Shown one piece after another: positions 1 through 8,483 of a stretch of 64,000 bases of DNA. The translations under genes and the position numbers were made by a program. The stretch comes from Desulfosporosinus sp. FKB (lineage in GTDB: Bacteria > Bacillota > Desulfitobacteriia > Desulfitobacteriales > Desulfitobacteriaceae). The notes beneath the pieces are model-generated. The model did not search any database and was not told the DNA's origin. It saw nothing but the letters and a program-made list of their open reading frames with translations. The first letter of the stretch is position 1. Every line of letters starts with the position of its first letter. The stretch covers positions 1-64,000 of the forward strand of contig NZ_NADJ01000033.1 of assembly GCF_002196705.1 (NCBI RefSeq), written 5' to 3'.

Positions 1-195
1 AATGCTTGATAAAGCTTGTTAAACAGTAAAATTCCAATGGAATTGTCTGAGTTAAGATGCAAGAACTCAAACTGGTGACCAAGTTTCCGCCGGGAAATAA
101 CTCCTATCAGGGTGCGAAACTTAAAATACTAATACCTGCACTGGGAACATTTACAGAGTTTATTTGTGTAACTGACATAAGAGTAAGGATTAATG

Positions 196-250
196 TTAAG
201 ACTTAAGGTTTAAGACTTAAGGTTAATGGGTTTAAGATTTAAGATTTAAG
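196..250. repeat. short tandem direct repeats upstream of ABC exporter
   Basis: A perfect 14-bp unit (TTAAGACTTAAGGT) occurs twice back to back at 196-223. It is followed by a 7-bp unit (TTTAAGA) repeated almost three times at 231-250. The array ends inside the ribosome binding site region of the exporter gene. Copy-number change here would alter the 5' UTR spacing; that consequence is inference. The rest of bases 1-195 shows no convincing gene. Confidence 0.7.
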
Positions 251-265
251 GAGCTGTATTGGCTG

Positions 266-2491
266 ATGCTGAGACTATGGAGATATTTAAAACCCTATAC
301 GTTGTTAATTATTACGGCTGTAATTCTGATTTTTTGTCAGGCTATGGCAGACCTTTCCCTGCCGGATTATATGGCAAATATCGTCAATCAGGGAATTCAA
401 CAGGGGGGGATCCTTAATGATGTTCCTGTGGCCGTGCGACAAAGTCAGATGAGCAAGCTTACTCTTTTTATGACTCCTGCCGATAAGGTGGAGGTTTTAA
501 AAGATTATACCTTAATCGACAAATCAAGTCAGGACTATGAAAGATATGTCCAGACGTATCCAATTTTACAGCGGGAATCAATTGAGGTTCTAAAATCTAT
601 CGATCAATCGGAAATAAATAAGCTGAACCCAGTATTTGGCAGGGCATTTCTAGCAGTTTCAGGTATTGAAAAAATGAAATCTACCGCTAATGGGGGCGTA
701 ACTTCTTTTAATGGAATGAAAGTTCCAGCGAATACAGACTTATATGCTCTTATTTCCAGACTTCCTCCAGCTCAACTAGCTCAACTAAACGGAAAAATCA
801 ATCAGCAATTCTCTGCCTTAAGTGACAGTATGATTATTCAAACAGCTGTCAGTTCCGTTAAAGCAGAATATGCTGCATTAGGCATGAACACAAACAAAAT
901 TCAAAATAGTTATATTAACAATACGGGTATGGTGATGCTTTTAATTGCTTTAGTCAGTGCAGCCTGTACTATCATGGTAGGGCTTACCTCAGCAGTCATA
1001 GCCGCAGGACTGGCACGGGATTTGCGTAAAGGTATATTTTCAAAGGTAGAGAGTTTTTCGAATGCAGAGTTTGATCAATTTTCCACCGCATCACTGATCA
1101 CGCGAACCACAAATGACATCACCCAAATACAGACTCTGATTGTGATTATGATTAGAATGTTTTTTTATGCTCCGATGATGGGTGTCGGTGGAGTGATCAG
1201 AGCACTGGGTAAGAGCACTTCTATGTCTTGGATTATTGCTGTTGCTGTAATTGTGCTTTTAGGTTTGATCTCCATCGTCTTTTCGGTAGCTATGCCCAAG
1301 TTCAAATTAATTCAGAAATTTATCGATCGGCTTAATTTAGTAACTCGTGAAAATCTCTCCGGGATGATGGTCATTAGGGCCTTTAACACTCAAAAATTCG
1401 AAGAAAGTCGTTTTGATCGGGCTAATTCTGATCTAACAAAAAACAACCTATTTGTCAATAGGGTTATGGTAGTTATGATGCCGGCAATGACCGTAATTAT
1501 GAATGGAGTTACATTGCTCATTGTTTGGGTTGGCGCTTCTCAAATAGCCAATTCAGGAATGCAGGTCGGGGATATGATGGCTTTTATGCAGTATGCCATA
1601 CAAATCATTATGGCCTTTTTAATGTTGTCGGTGATGTTTATTATGATCCCAAGAGCATCTGTATCAGCTCAGCGGATTGCCGATGTTTTGGAGGTTAAGC
1701 TTGTGATTGTTGATCCGCAGACCCCTAAAGACTTTAATCCTAAAATTAAGGGCGAATTAGAATTTCGGAATGTTTCCTTCAGGTATCCCGGTGCTGAGGA
1801 AGATGCTTTGCAAGACATAAGTTTTAAAGCCCGGCCAAATCAAACCACAGCGATTATTGGCTCGACGGGTGCAGGCAAAACAACCCTTATTAACCTGATT
1901 CCCCGTTATTATGATGTTACAGGCGGTTCTATCTTCTTAGATGGAATAGATATCCGTGAGGTAACTCTGCATGATCTTCATGACAAGATCGGATATGTGC
2001 CCCAAAAGGGTATTTTGTTCAGCGGAACTATTGAATCTAACTTGCAGTATGCTGATGAATCTGCCCTCCGGGAGGATCTCATAAAAGCTGCAGATATTGC
2101 CCAAGCCACGGAATTTATTAACGAAAAGCCGGAAGGATTATTGACAGGGATTGCCCAAGGCGGAACAAACGTTTCAGGCGGACAGAAACAACGATTATCG
2201 ATTGCCCGAGCTTTGGTTAAGAAACCGGAACTTTTTATTTTTGATGATAGTTTTTCTGCCTTGGATTTTAAAACAGATGCAGCCCTCCGTAAAGCCCTGA
2301 AGGCTGAAACCGGAGGAAGTACGGTCCTTATCGTTGCCCAGCGCATTTCTACAATTATGAACGCTGAGCAAATTATAGTCCTTGAGGAAGGAAAAGTGGC
2401 TGGAATCGGGACCCATGATGAATTAATGAAAACTTGCGAGGCTTATCAAGAAATAGCCTTGTCTCAGTTCTCGAAGGAGGAATTAGCATGA
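266..2491 (+). CDS. ABC exporter, heterodimer subunit A (TMD-NBD) with degenerate ATPase site
   Basis: Half-transporter of the multidrug/lipid exporter class, with a transmembrane domain fused to an ATPase. After the first membrane helix (about residues 12-30) there is an unusually long extracytoplasmic stretch to about residue 220, then the remaining helices. The ATPase carries Walker A GSTGAGKTT near residue 531 and signature VSGGQ near 636. The Walker B end is DD, not DE, near 659, and the switch histidine is Gln (AQRIST). These changes mark the non-hydrolytic site of heterodimeric exporters. The 3' end overlaps the next gene by ATGA, so the two are co-translated. ATG 266 has an AAGGAG about 12 bases upstream. 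The substrate is unknown. Confidence 0.92.
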   Translation: MLRLWRYLKPYTLLIITAVILIFCQAMADLSLPDYMANIVNQGIQQGGILNDVPVAVRQSQMSKLTLFMTPADKVEVLKDYTLIDKSSQDYERYVQTYPILQRESIEVLKSIDQSEINKLNPVFGRAFLAVSGIEKMKSTANGGVTSFNGMKVPANTDLYALISRLPPAQLAQLNGKINQQFSALSDSMIIQTAVSSVKAEYAALGMNTNKIQNSYINNTGMVMLLIALVSAACTIMVGLTSAVIAAGLARDLRKGIFSKVESFSNAEFDQFSTASLITRTTNDITQIQTLIVIMIRMFFYAPMMGVGGVIRALGKSTSMSWIIAVAVIVLLGLISIVFSVAMPKFKLIQKFIDRLNLVTRENLSGMMVIRAFNTQKFEESRFDRANSDLTKNNLFVNRVMVVMMPAMTVIMNGVTLLIVWVGASQIANSGMQVGDMMAFMQYAIQIIMAFLMLSVMFIMIPRASVSAQRIADVLEVKLVIVDPQTPKDFNPKIKGELEFRNVSFRYPGAEEDALQDISFKARPNQTTAIIGSTGAGKTTLINLIPRYYDVTGGSIFLDGIDIREVTLHDLHDKIGYVPQKGILFSGTIESNLQYADESALREDLIKAADIAQATEFINEKPEGLLTGIAQGGTNVSGGQKQRLSIARALVKKPELFIFDDSFSALDFKTDAALRKALKAETGGSTVLIVAQRISTIMNAEQIIVLEEGKVAGIGTHDELMKTCEAYQEIALSQFSKEELA

Positions 2492-4359
2492 GCGTGGAGA
2501 CCAGGAAGAAGTCATCTCAGCGGGGTCCCATGGGCGGTATGGGCGGCGGTCCCGGCGGTATGATGCAGGGGGGCGAAAAGGCTCGAGACTTCAGAGGCAC
2601 CATGAAGAAACTATTAAATTACTTACGTCCCTATCGGACAGCCATGATCTTCGTCATTATTTTTGCCGCAGCTAGCTCAGTCTTCTCTATTGTCGGCCCC
2701 AAAATACTAGGAAATGTCACCACAAACCTTTTTGAAGGCGCTCTAAGCAAGCTTTCCGGCAGCGGCAGCGGAATAGATTTTAATTATATTGGTAATACCA
2801 TTCTCCTTTTGGCAGGCTTATATTTTTTAAGTGCTCTTTTCAGTTATGTCCAGGGCTGGGTTATGACAGGTGTGGCTATGAAAGTCAGTTACCAGTTTCG
2901 CAAGGACATTTCAGAGAAAATTAACCGTATGCCCTTGGGTTATTTTGAACGGACAAATCATGGCGAAGTGTTGTCTCGAGTTACTAACGATGTGGATACC
3001 CTCAGCCAAACACTAAATCAGAGCTTAACGCAGATTATCACCTCTGTAACAACAGTCCTTGGTGTGCTGGTCATGATGCTAAGTATAAGCTGGCTCTTAA
3101 CCTTAGTGGCTTTCATGGTGATCCCTTTGTCTATGATCATTATTATGGTTATTATTAAATATTCACAGAAATACTTCAAGCTGCAACAAGATTATTTGGG
3201 AAATGTAAATGGTCATGTGGAAGAAATGTATAGCGGTCATGTGATTATGAAAGCCTTTAATGGCGAGGAGAAGAGTATTGAGAAGTTTGAAGGCTTTAAT
3301 AGGAAATTATATAGGGTGGCCTGGAAATCACAGTTTTTGTCAGGTCTGATTATGCCCATTATGAGTTTTGTCGGAAACTTAAGCTTCGTTCTGGTTAGCG
3401 TTTTAGGCGGCTGGCTTGTCATCAAAAAGTCTATGCAGGTAGGGGACATTCAGGCATTTATTCAATATGTACGATCATTTACTCAGCCGATTACTCAATT
3501 GGCTAATATCTCGAATATACTCCAGCAAACGGCAGCCTCAGCCGAACGTGTTTTTGAGTTTTTAGCCGAGGAAAATGAAGTTCCCGAAAGCACTGATCCA
3601 GTTAAACTGGAGAGAGTGCAGGGGAGTGTGGAGTTTAGAGATGTCCATTTCGGCTATGAACCAGATAAGATCATTATCAACAAATTTTCCGCTTATATTA
3701 AACCTGGACAAAAGGTAGCTATTGTTGGGCCGACGGGAGCGGGCAAGACTACGATCGTTAAACTTTTGATGCGTTTTTATGATGTCAATGATGGCACAAT
3801 TTTGGTCGATGGACATGACATCCGCGACTTCAGCAGGCATGATCTGCGTTCTTTATTTGGTATGGTTCTTCAGGATACCTGGCTTTATAATGGAACCATT
3901 ATGGAAAATATCCGTTATGGCCGACTCGAGGCAAGTGATCAGGAGATAATGGAAGCGGCGAAGGCTGCACGCGTCGATAGTTTCGTTCATACACTGCCGA
4001 AGGGTTATAATATGGTACTGAACGAGGAGGCTTCTAATGTCTCCCAAGGGCAAAAACAACTCTTGACTATTGCCCGAGCCATCTTGGCTGACCCGAAAAT
4101 ACTTATTCTCGATGAGGCCACCAGTTCTGTCGATACCCGGACGGAAGTTGAAATTCAAAAGGCTATGGATCACCTTATGGAAAACAGAACAAGTTTTATT
4201 ATTGCCCATCGTTTATCAACAATCCGCGATGCGGATTTGATCCTCGTCATGAACCATGGTGATATCATAGAACAGGGGCACCACAAGGAGCTTCTGGCAA
4301 AAGGCGGCTTTTACGCTAACCTTTACAATAGCCAGTTTGAGGCTGCTGAAGCAGGCTAA
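2488..4359 (+). CDS. ABC exporter, heterodimer subunit B (TMD-NBD), catalytic site intact
   Basis: Partner of the upstream half-transporter. I place the start at ATG 2488, which overlaps the previous stop codon and has GAAGGAGG eight bases upstream; a longer reading from 2434 lies inside subunit A. The N-terminus is rich in Gly and Met (residues 11-30). A six-helix membrane domain follows, then an ATPase with Walker A GPTGAGKTT near 414, Walker B ILDEATS near 542 and switch His near 574, all canonical. The signature is degenerate (VSQGQ near 518). With subunit A this gives one competent composite site and one degenerate site, as in the TM287/288 and BmrCD families. Exported substrate cannot be told from sequence. 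Confidence 0.93.
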   Translation: MSVETRKKSSQRGPMGGMGGGPGGMMQGGEKARDFRGTMKKLLNYLRPYRTAMIFVIIFAAASSVFSIVGPKILGNVTTNLFEGALSKLSGSGSGIDFNYIGNTILLLAGLYFLSALFSYVQGWVMTGVAMKVSYQFRKDISEKINRMPLGYFERTNHGEVLSRVTNDVDTLSQTLNQSLTQIITSVTTVLGVLVMMLSISWLLTLVAFMVIPLSMIIIMVIIKYSQKYFKLQQDYLGNVNGHVEEMYSGHVIMKAFNGEEKSIEKFEGFNRKLYRVAWKSQFLSGLIMPIMSFVGNLSFVLVSVLGGWLVIKKSMQVGDIQAFIQYVRSFTQPITQLANISNILQQTAASAERVFEFLAEENEVPESTDPVKLERVQGSVEFRDVHFGYEPDKIIINKFSAYIKPGQKVAIVGPTGAGKTTIVKLLMRFYDVNDGTILVDGHDIRDFSRHDLRSLFGMVLQDTWLYNGTIMENIRYGRLEASDQEIMEAAKAARVDSFVHTLPKGYNMVLNEEASNVSQGQKQLLTIARAILADPKILILDEATSSVDTRTEVEIQKAMDHLMENRTSFIIAHRLSTIRDADLILVMNHGDIIEQGHHKELLAKGGFYANLYNSQFEAAEAG

Positions 4360-4363
4360 TGGC

Positions 4364-4395
4364 AGGAGGCTCTTGATTGCTCAAGAGCCTCCTTA
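4364..4395. terminator. hairpin terminator between convergent genes
   Basis: A perfect 13-bp inverted repeat (AGGAGGCTCTTGA, loop TTGC) begins four bases after the exporter stop codon and lies before the end of the opposite-strand transporter gene. The T-run is weak, but position and stem strength fit a bidirectional terminator. Confidence 0.7.
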
Positions 4396-4429
4396 GACTT
4401 TCCCAGGTAAACGGCATTTTTAAATACAG

Positions 4430-5302
4430 TTATGGTTCTCTAATAACCAATAAAACTCCGGAAAGTATTAAAACTGAACCTATCACAAATGGGAGTCCCA
4501 CGTGTTCGCCGAGAAAAAGCCAGCCCAACAAAGTTCCTGATAGGGGCTGGAAGAAGAAAAAGAGACTTCCGCTAGCGGCCTCGACCATCTGCAGGCCTTT
4601 GTTCCACAAAAAGAAAGCAAGGGCAGTAGAAACAATGCCAAGATACAAGATTCCACCCCAGATTGCGGGACGGGCCATTACAGCGACCGGAATTTGGCTT
4701 GCCTGAGAAGCTGCAAAAGGGGTAATAATTATTGTTGCTATAAAAATCGCATAGGTCGTAACAACAAGTTGAGAGTAAGTGCCGGGAACTCGTTTTATGA
4801 GTACAGACATTAAAGCCCAAGTTATTGCTGCGACGCCTAAGATTAGTCCTCCAAGCTGATACGTTTTACTAATATCTCCGATTCCAACAATGCACAAGAC
4901 GCCAATGGTTGCCAAAAGCACCGAGAGTCCTTTGCGCAAGGTCATTGTTTCCTTTAGCAAGAGACGAGCGAATATAACCATGAAGGCCGGAGTTGCAGAG
5001 GTAATAATAGCCCCCATCTGAGCCGTAGCTAGTTTTGTTCCCAGAAATTGAGTCCAGATCGATAGGGCATAGCCTGTTATTCCAATCATCAGAATTAAGG
5101 GGATGTCACGCTTACTTATGCGCCAAGATTGATGAGTTAGGACTGCCATGGCTGAGAGCACGAGGAGCGCGATTATATAGCGCAGCCACACTAACTCTAA
5201 GGGTGGTATGACGCTAAGAACCACTTTGCTAATGACATACATACCTCCCCAAATTGTCGCAGCTAAAGCTAAATATATAGAGCCTAGTTTATTTTTGGAC
5301 AT
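4430..5302 (-). CDS. EamA/DMT-family transporter
   Basis: A 290-residue, very hydrophobic protein with about ten predicted helices in two repeated halves, the usual size and layout of the drug/metabolite transporter superfamily. The N-terminus (MSKNKLGSIYLALAATIWGG) and the second-half motif ending in GEHVG match the EamA type. These are inner-membrane carriers for metabolites such as amino acids; the substrate cannot be predicted. It is transcribed convergently to the ABC exporter. The start has a GGAGGGAAC in front. A tiny open frame with its own ribosome site lies 73 bases upstream and may be a leader. Confidence 0.88.
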   Translation of the reverse strand: MSKNKLGSIYLALAATIWGGMYVISKVVLSVIPPLELVWLRYIIALLVLSAMAVLTHQSWRISKRDIPLILMIGITGYALSIWTQFLGTKLATAQMGAIITSATPAFMVIFARLLLKETMTLRKGLSVLLATIGVLCIVGIGDISKTYQLGGLILGVAAITWALMSVLIKRVPGTYSQLVVTTYAIFIATIIITPFAASQASQIPVAVMARPAIWGGILYLGIVSTALAFFLWNKGLQMVEAASGSLFFFFQPLSGTLLGWLFLGEHVGLPFVIGSVLILSGVLLVIREP

Positions 5303-5374
5303 TTAAGTTCCCTCCGTCTTCAATGAAATTAAGTCCTTATTCCAGACGGAAGATGCATAATCCACTTCGATCCG

Positions 5375-5428
5375 TCAGGATAGAAGGGCTGCGGGAACAT
5401 CATTTTCAAACAGTGGTGCTGAAAACAT
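5375..5428 (-). CDS. possible 17-residue leader peptide
   Basis: ATG at 5428 is preceded by a good ribosome site (GGAGGTG, eight bases away) and opens a 17-codon frame, MFSAPLFENDVPAALLS, ending in TGA. It lies on the same strand as the DMT transporter and stops 72 bases before it. Leader peptides with such strong sites often serve attenuation or translational coupling. No obvious run of one amino acid or alternative hairpin is seen, so function is open. Confidence 0.35.
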   Translation of the reverse strand: MFSAPLFENDVPAALLS

Positions 5429-5606
5429 GCCAATTCACCTCCGTAAAAAGAAAATTCGCCTTTACAGACCAATTTCCCTTTGAACTGTCAAATTAAACTT
5501 GTATAAATGATTCATTTTAGAATTTAATTCACAGACTCAAAAATAATGCAAGGCAAAATATTCACTATATTTTCATTAGTTTCAACTTTATACTACATTA
5601 TTATGC

Positions 5607-5612
5607 TATAAT
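5607..5612 (+). promoter_or_regulatory. -10 element upstream of c-di-GMP riboswitch
   Basis: A perfect TATAAT lies 10-15 bases before the aptamer, the right place for the transcript to start with the riboswitch. No good -35 hexamer is found at standard spacing. Confidence 0.55.
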
Positions 5613-5621
5613 ATACACCAA

Positions 5622-5723
5622 AAGACAAAGGCAAACTTGGTGAAAGCCAAGGACGCAAAGCCACGGGTCTTTCTCATGAGGAAGATAGCCGGGTTGCAGA
5701 AAATAGTAAGAAATGTCTTTGTC
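5622..5723 (+). promoter_or_regulatory. cyclic-di-GMP-I (GEMM) riboswitch
   Basis: The sequence carries the GEMM-I hallmarks in order: GGCAAAC after the outer stem, a short hairpin (CTTGGTGAAAGCCAAG), the conserved GGACGCAAAGCC, a second hairpin, and the closing CCGGGTTGC. An outer P1 stem can form between GACAAAG (5624-5630) and CTTTGTC (5717-5723). A terminator follows directly. Binding of cyclic di-GMP would therefore set expression of the cheW-chemoreceptor pair. Family identity is from the motif; on/off direction is inference. Confidence 0.92.
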
Positions 5724-5757
5724 GTCAGGAATATCTTATCTTGACGATTTTTCTTTC
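5722..5757 (+). terminator. riboswitch expression-platform terminator
   Basis: An 8-bp stem (TCGTCAGG pairing with CTTGACGA, one G-U) is followed by TTTTTCTTTCTT. Its 5' arm shares two bases with the outer P1 strand of the aptamer, so ligand-stabilised P1 and the terminator may compete, which would favour an ON switch. Confidence 0.78.
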
Positions 5758-5807
5758 TTGGTAAAGGAGTGATAAAGAACTTAAGAATTCTGAAGGGAGT
5801 GAATTGT

Positions 5808-6248
5808 ATGCGTTTTCTGCAGCTAGTTGTTTTTAGATTGGGTGATGAAGAATATGCCTTGGAAATTACTTTTGCTCAGGAGATCATTCGAATTCCGGAA
5901 AGAATAACTAAAATGCCTTATTTGCCTTCCTACATAGAAGGAATGATTGACCTGAGAGGTAAAGCAATTCCAGTTATTGACTTAAAAGAGCGATTTGGTG
6001 TTGAGCAATCTGAGCGAGGTGTTGACAGCCGTTTGCTTATTTTGAACATAGAGAATGTAGGAATTGGGATAATTGTGGATGATGTCTCAGAAGTTATAAA
6101 GGTCGAAGAACAATCGATTGAAAGACTTAATGCAGAACTATCGGGTCTTGGAAGCAGCAAAGTGCAAGGTGTTGTTCGGATTGACGAGCGTTTAATTCTT
6201 TTGTTGAATGGGCTGAATTTTAGGGCTGAAGTTTTAACGAGCAGATAG
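5808..6248 (+). CDS. cheW: CheW-type chemotaxis coupling protein
   Basis: A single CheW domain of 146 residues. CheW links chemoreceptors to the kinase CheA at the membrane or in cytoplasmic arrays. The protein shows the usual opening ([15 protein letters not shown]), the central [19 protein letters not shown] and a hydrophobic C-terminal half, at normal family length. ATG 5808 is chosen because GAAGGGAGTG precedes it; an upstream GTG at 5769 lacks support. It is followed 19 bases later by a receptor gene, and both sit behind the cyclic-di-GMP riboswitch, so the pair is likely a dedicated signalling module. No cheA is present nearby. Confidence 0.93.
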   Translation: MRFLQLVVFRLGDEEYALEITFAQEIIRIPERITKMPYLPSYIEGMIDLRGKAIPVIDLKERFGVEQSERGVDSRLLILNIENVGIGIIVDDVSEVIKVEEQSIERLNAELSGLGSSKVQGVVRIDERLILLLNGLNFRAEVLTSR

Positions 6249-6267
6249 GGACAGGAGTGATTTGAAG

Positions 6268-7416
6268 ATGATAGCTTTAGCGGGTGTTGAGGCGTGTAAG
6301 ATCATGGCTGAATTTATGGCTGATTTAATACCAGGCGGAGTATTGTTCGGAGTTGTAGAACGTGACACCTTTGTTTGGGTAAAAACCTCTGAGTCGTTTA
6401 CGTTAGATATTTTTCAGGTTGGCAAGAGGTTAAAGGAAGATACAACGACGGTGCAAGCAATGCGGAATAAGAAGGTTCTAACGCAAAATATTCCCCGTAC
6501 GGTTTATGGCATGAGAGTAGTTATCGTCTCAATCCCTATCATCGATGAAAAAGGAGACGTCTGGGGTGCATTTACCATAGCATTCCCTAAATTACACCCT
6601 GTAGCTGCCGCCTTTGGAGATTTTGCTCCTATTTTAGCGGAGATGTTTCCTGAAGGCGCTTATATATATATGTCGGATTTAACAAAGATTGCTTATGCAC
6701 AGGCCTCCGGTAAATTTGACATGCCGTCAATAGCAGTAGGCTATGAACTAAGGGAAACAGATATTGCGTATCGGACGCTGCAAACTAAAAAGCCTATTAT
6801 TGAAGAAATTGACGCTTCAAAATACGGGCAGCCACTAACTATAGCTAATTTTCCTTTGTATGATGATGAACATAAAAATCTCGTTGCTACTCTGGGGATT
6901 GTGACACCGAAAAAAACGGCAGTTACCCTGCGTGAAATGTCAATCAACTTAGAAAGCAGTCTTGAAGGTATAGCCGCCGCCATAGAGGAGCTTTCAGCCT
7001 CAGCGACGGAAATACACACCAATGAAGGGGAACTTAATACTGATATTAAAGGGATAATAAATGTTTCAGAAGAGATTAATGAGGTGTCGGCTTTTATTAA
7101 AGAGATCGCTGATGAAACGAAAATGTTAGGATTGAATGCAGCTATCGAAGCAGCCAGAGCCGGAGATGCAGGCCGCGGTTTTGGCGTAGTTGCTGAGGAG
7201 ATAAGAAAACTCTCTGCTCAATCAAAGAGCACGGTTCCCAGAATTAAACAATTGACTGATACAATAAAGCAGAAAGTTGAAGAAGCGAGCCGAAAAAGCA
7301 ATATCTCCTTAGATGCCAGTCAAGGACAAGCGGCTGCCTCGGAAGAGATTTCTGCAAGTATCGAAGAAATCACTTCCATGTCAATGGAATTAAGCAATCT
7401 CGCCAAAACTTTATAG
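6268..7416 (+). CDS. soluble methyl-accepting chemotaxis protein-like receptor
   Basis: A 382-residue receptor without transmembrane segments. Residues 1 to about 215 form a sensor region rich in beta-strand-like segments that I cannot assign to a named domain. The rest is a signalling coiled coil with the conserved hairpin tip ([17 protein letters not shown], then [12 protein letters not shown]). The signalling part is shorter than in classical receptors. ATG 6268 is favoured because AGGAGTG lies eight bases upstream; the TTG at 6262 is too close. It forms an operon with cheW under the GEMM riboswitch, implying that cyclic di-GMP tunes the amount of this receptor. Confidence 0.88.
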   Translation: MIALAGVEACKIMAEFMADLIPGGVLFGVVERDTFVWVKTSESFTLDIFQVGKRLKEDTTTVQAMRNKKVLTQNIPRTVYGMRVVIVSIPIIDEKGDVWGAFTIAFPKLHPVAAAFGDFAPILAEMFPEGAYIYMSDLTKIAYAQASGKFDMPSIAVGYELRETDIAYRTLQTKKPIIEEIDASKYGQPLTIANFPLYDDEHKNLVATLGIVTPKKTAVTLREMSINLESSLEGIAAAIEELSASATEIHTNEGELNTDIKGIINVSEEINEVSAFIKEIADETKMLGLNAAIEAARAGDAGRGFGVVAEEIRKLSAQSKSTVPRIKQLTDTIKQKVEEASRKSNISLDASQGQAAASEEISASIEEITSMSMELSNLAKTL

Positions 7417-7437
7417 TTTTTTCTTTTGAGCTAATGC

Positions 7438-7620
7438 TTTATCCAGTTTTTAAGACCCCCACTTCTATAAGTTGGGGTGGGTCCTTCGTTAACTTCAGGT
7501 GGGGTAGAGTCCTCCTTCGCCGCTAAGCATTCCTATTGGGAAAGGCGGCTCGGCAATAATGTCCACTGGACATTATTGTATCTGAAGCCCCGATGTTCAG
7601 CTTTAGCTGAACGAGTTCAC
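7438..7620. repeat. hairpin-rich repeat element, copy A (183 bp)
   Basis: Near-identical to copies at 25054-25236 and 55568-55735. Contents from left: TTTATCCAG, a hairpin of ACCCCCACTT type (here with one arm mismatch), a spacer, a GCCG...CGGC hairpin, a 12-bp perfect inverted repeat (CAATAATGTCCA/TGGACATTATTG) and GTTCAGCT/AGCTGAAC, ending in GAACGAGTTCAC. There is no coding capacity. The last 18 bases overlap the end of the next, opposite-strand gene. Layout resembles non-autonomous IS200/IS605-type elements; that link is inference. Confidence 0.85.
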
Positions 7621-8139
7621 TTCCTGGCGGACCTGTTCAATTTTACTAGACGCTGAGACAAGATCTTCTTTGCTGTTTTTTAATTGAGACTTACTCAGAT
7701 CACCGGTACTGCTCAAACTATCGTTTAGTTCAAATAGGGATGCTGTGAGCAATCTGGCTGCTTCGGTTAAATCAATGATCATTTGGCTGTTCCTGGATGA
7801 TTGTTTTAGAGCATTAGCATTCAGGTAGTCAGTGGAGGAAAGCTGATATAATTTATCTAATGTGGCTGTTATTTGCTTCTTATTGATTTCTTTTGATGCT
7901 GCTATCTCTTGATATTGTTTTAAGATGTCTTCCAGAGAACTTTCAATTTCAGCGGGAGTCATAGAAGGATTTGCAATTGTCGGTATAGTATCTGAAAAAT
8001 CCTGCCAGGCAGATACTCTTTGGTTGAACGCTAATTTCAGAGCAGCAATGGCAATTATGATCACAATAATTGCTACCCCTAGGGTGGGGAGTTTTCTCTG
8101 CTTGTTAGCAGCTGCTTTGATTAACCACTGACGTTTCAC
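7603..8139 (-). CDS. membrane-anchored hypothetical protein
   Basis: A 178-residue protein with a basic N-terminus (MKRQWLIKAAANKQRK), one hydrophobic helix at about residues 18-36 and a helical, Ser/Lys/Gln-rich outer region likely to form coiled coils. The topology suggests a cell-surface anchored helical domain. GTG 8139 is preceded by AAAGGAGG seven bases away. The last codons and the TAA stop (encoding VNSFS) are supplied by the end of repeat copy A, so the native C-terminus may have been replaced by the insertion. No family recognised. Confidence 0.75.
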   Translation of the reverse strand: MKRQWLIKAAANKQRKLPTLGVAIIVIIIAIAALKLAFNQRVSAWQDFSDTIPTIANPSMTPAEIESSLEDILKQYQEIAASKEINKKQITATLDKLYQLSSTDYLNANALKQSSRNSQMIIDLTEAARLLTASLFELNDSLSSTGDLSKSQLKNSKEDLVSASSKIEQVRQEVNSFS

Positions 8140-8247
8140 TGTTTCAACCTCCTTTCCTCAAAACCATATCTATTCTACCGTTAATATACAGAAGCAAAGG
8201 ACAGGTAAGAACCAAAAACAGTCTCCATATTCTGTAAAATACATGAT

Positions 8248-8286
8248 AAAAGCGAGCACCTAATTGAGGTCCTCGCTTTTTTTGTG
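8248..8286 (+). terminator. strong hairpin terminator without an obvious upstream gene
   Basis: A 13-bp stem with one mismatch (AAAAGCGAGCACC / GGTCCTCGCTTTT) is followed by a long T-run on the plus strand. The preceding annotated plus-strand gene ends more than 800 bases upstream, with an opposite-strand gene between. It might end a small RNA or protect the MerR promoter from read-through. The rest of 8140-8420 shows no gene. Confidence 0.7.
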
Positions 8287-8426
8287 AAGAAGTTATGGAT
8301 TTAGCCTTTAGCTTAACAAGTTTACTCCATTTTTACTTGGGATTAAAAGTTAGGTTTAGTGGATAGTATATAAGATGTAAAAAATGTATTTATTTGTAAA
8401 AAATTAAGGTTTAGTAGGTGTGAACG

Positions 8427-8459
8427 TTGACGTTAATGTTACATTAGTGCTAATATAAT
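8427..8459 (+). promoter_or_regulatory. MerR-type promoter/operator
   Basis: TTGACG at 8427 and TAATAT/TATAAT at 8451-8459 are separated by a long 18-21-base spacer that contains a palindrome (TAATGT T ACATTA). Long spacers with a central dyad are typical of promoters that MerR proteins activate by DNA distortion. Autoregulation of the merR-cfa pair is inferred. Confidence 0.65.
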
Positions 8460-8483
8460 CTTAGCAACAGTAAGGAGGGTATT

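Noticed and set aside
4377-4706. 109-codon plus-strand frame
   Set aside because: Lies opposite the well-supported DMT transporter, begins inside the terminator hairpin and has no ribosome site.
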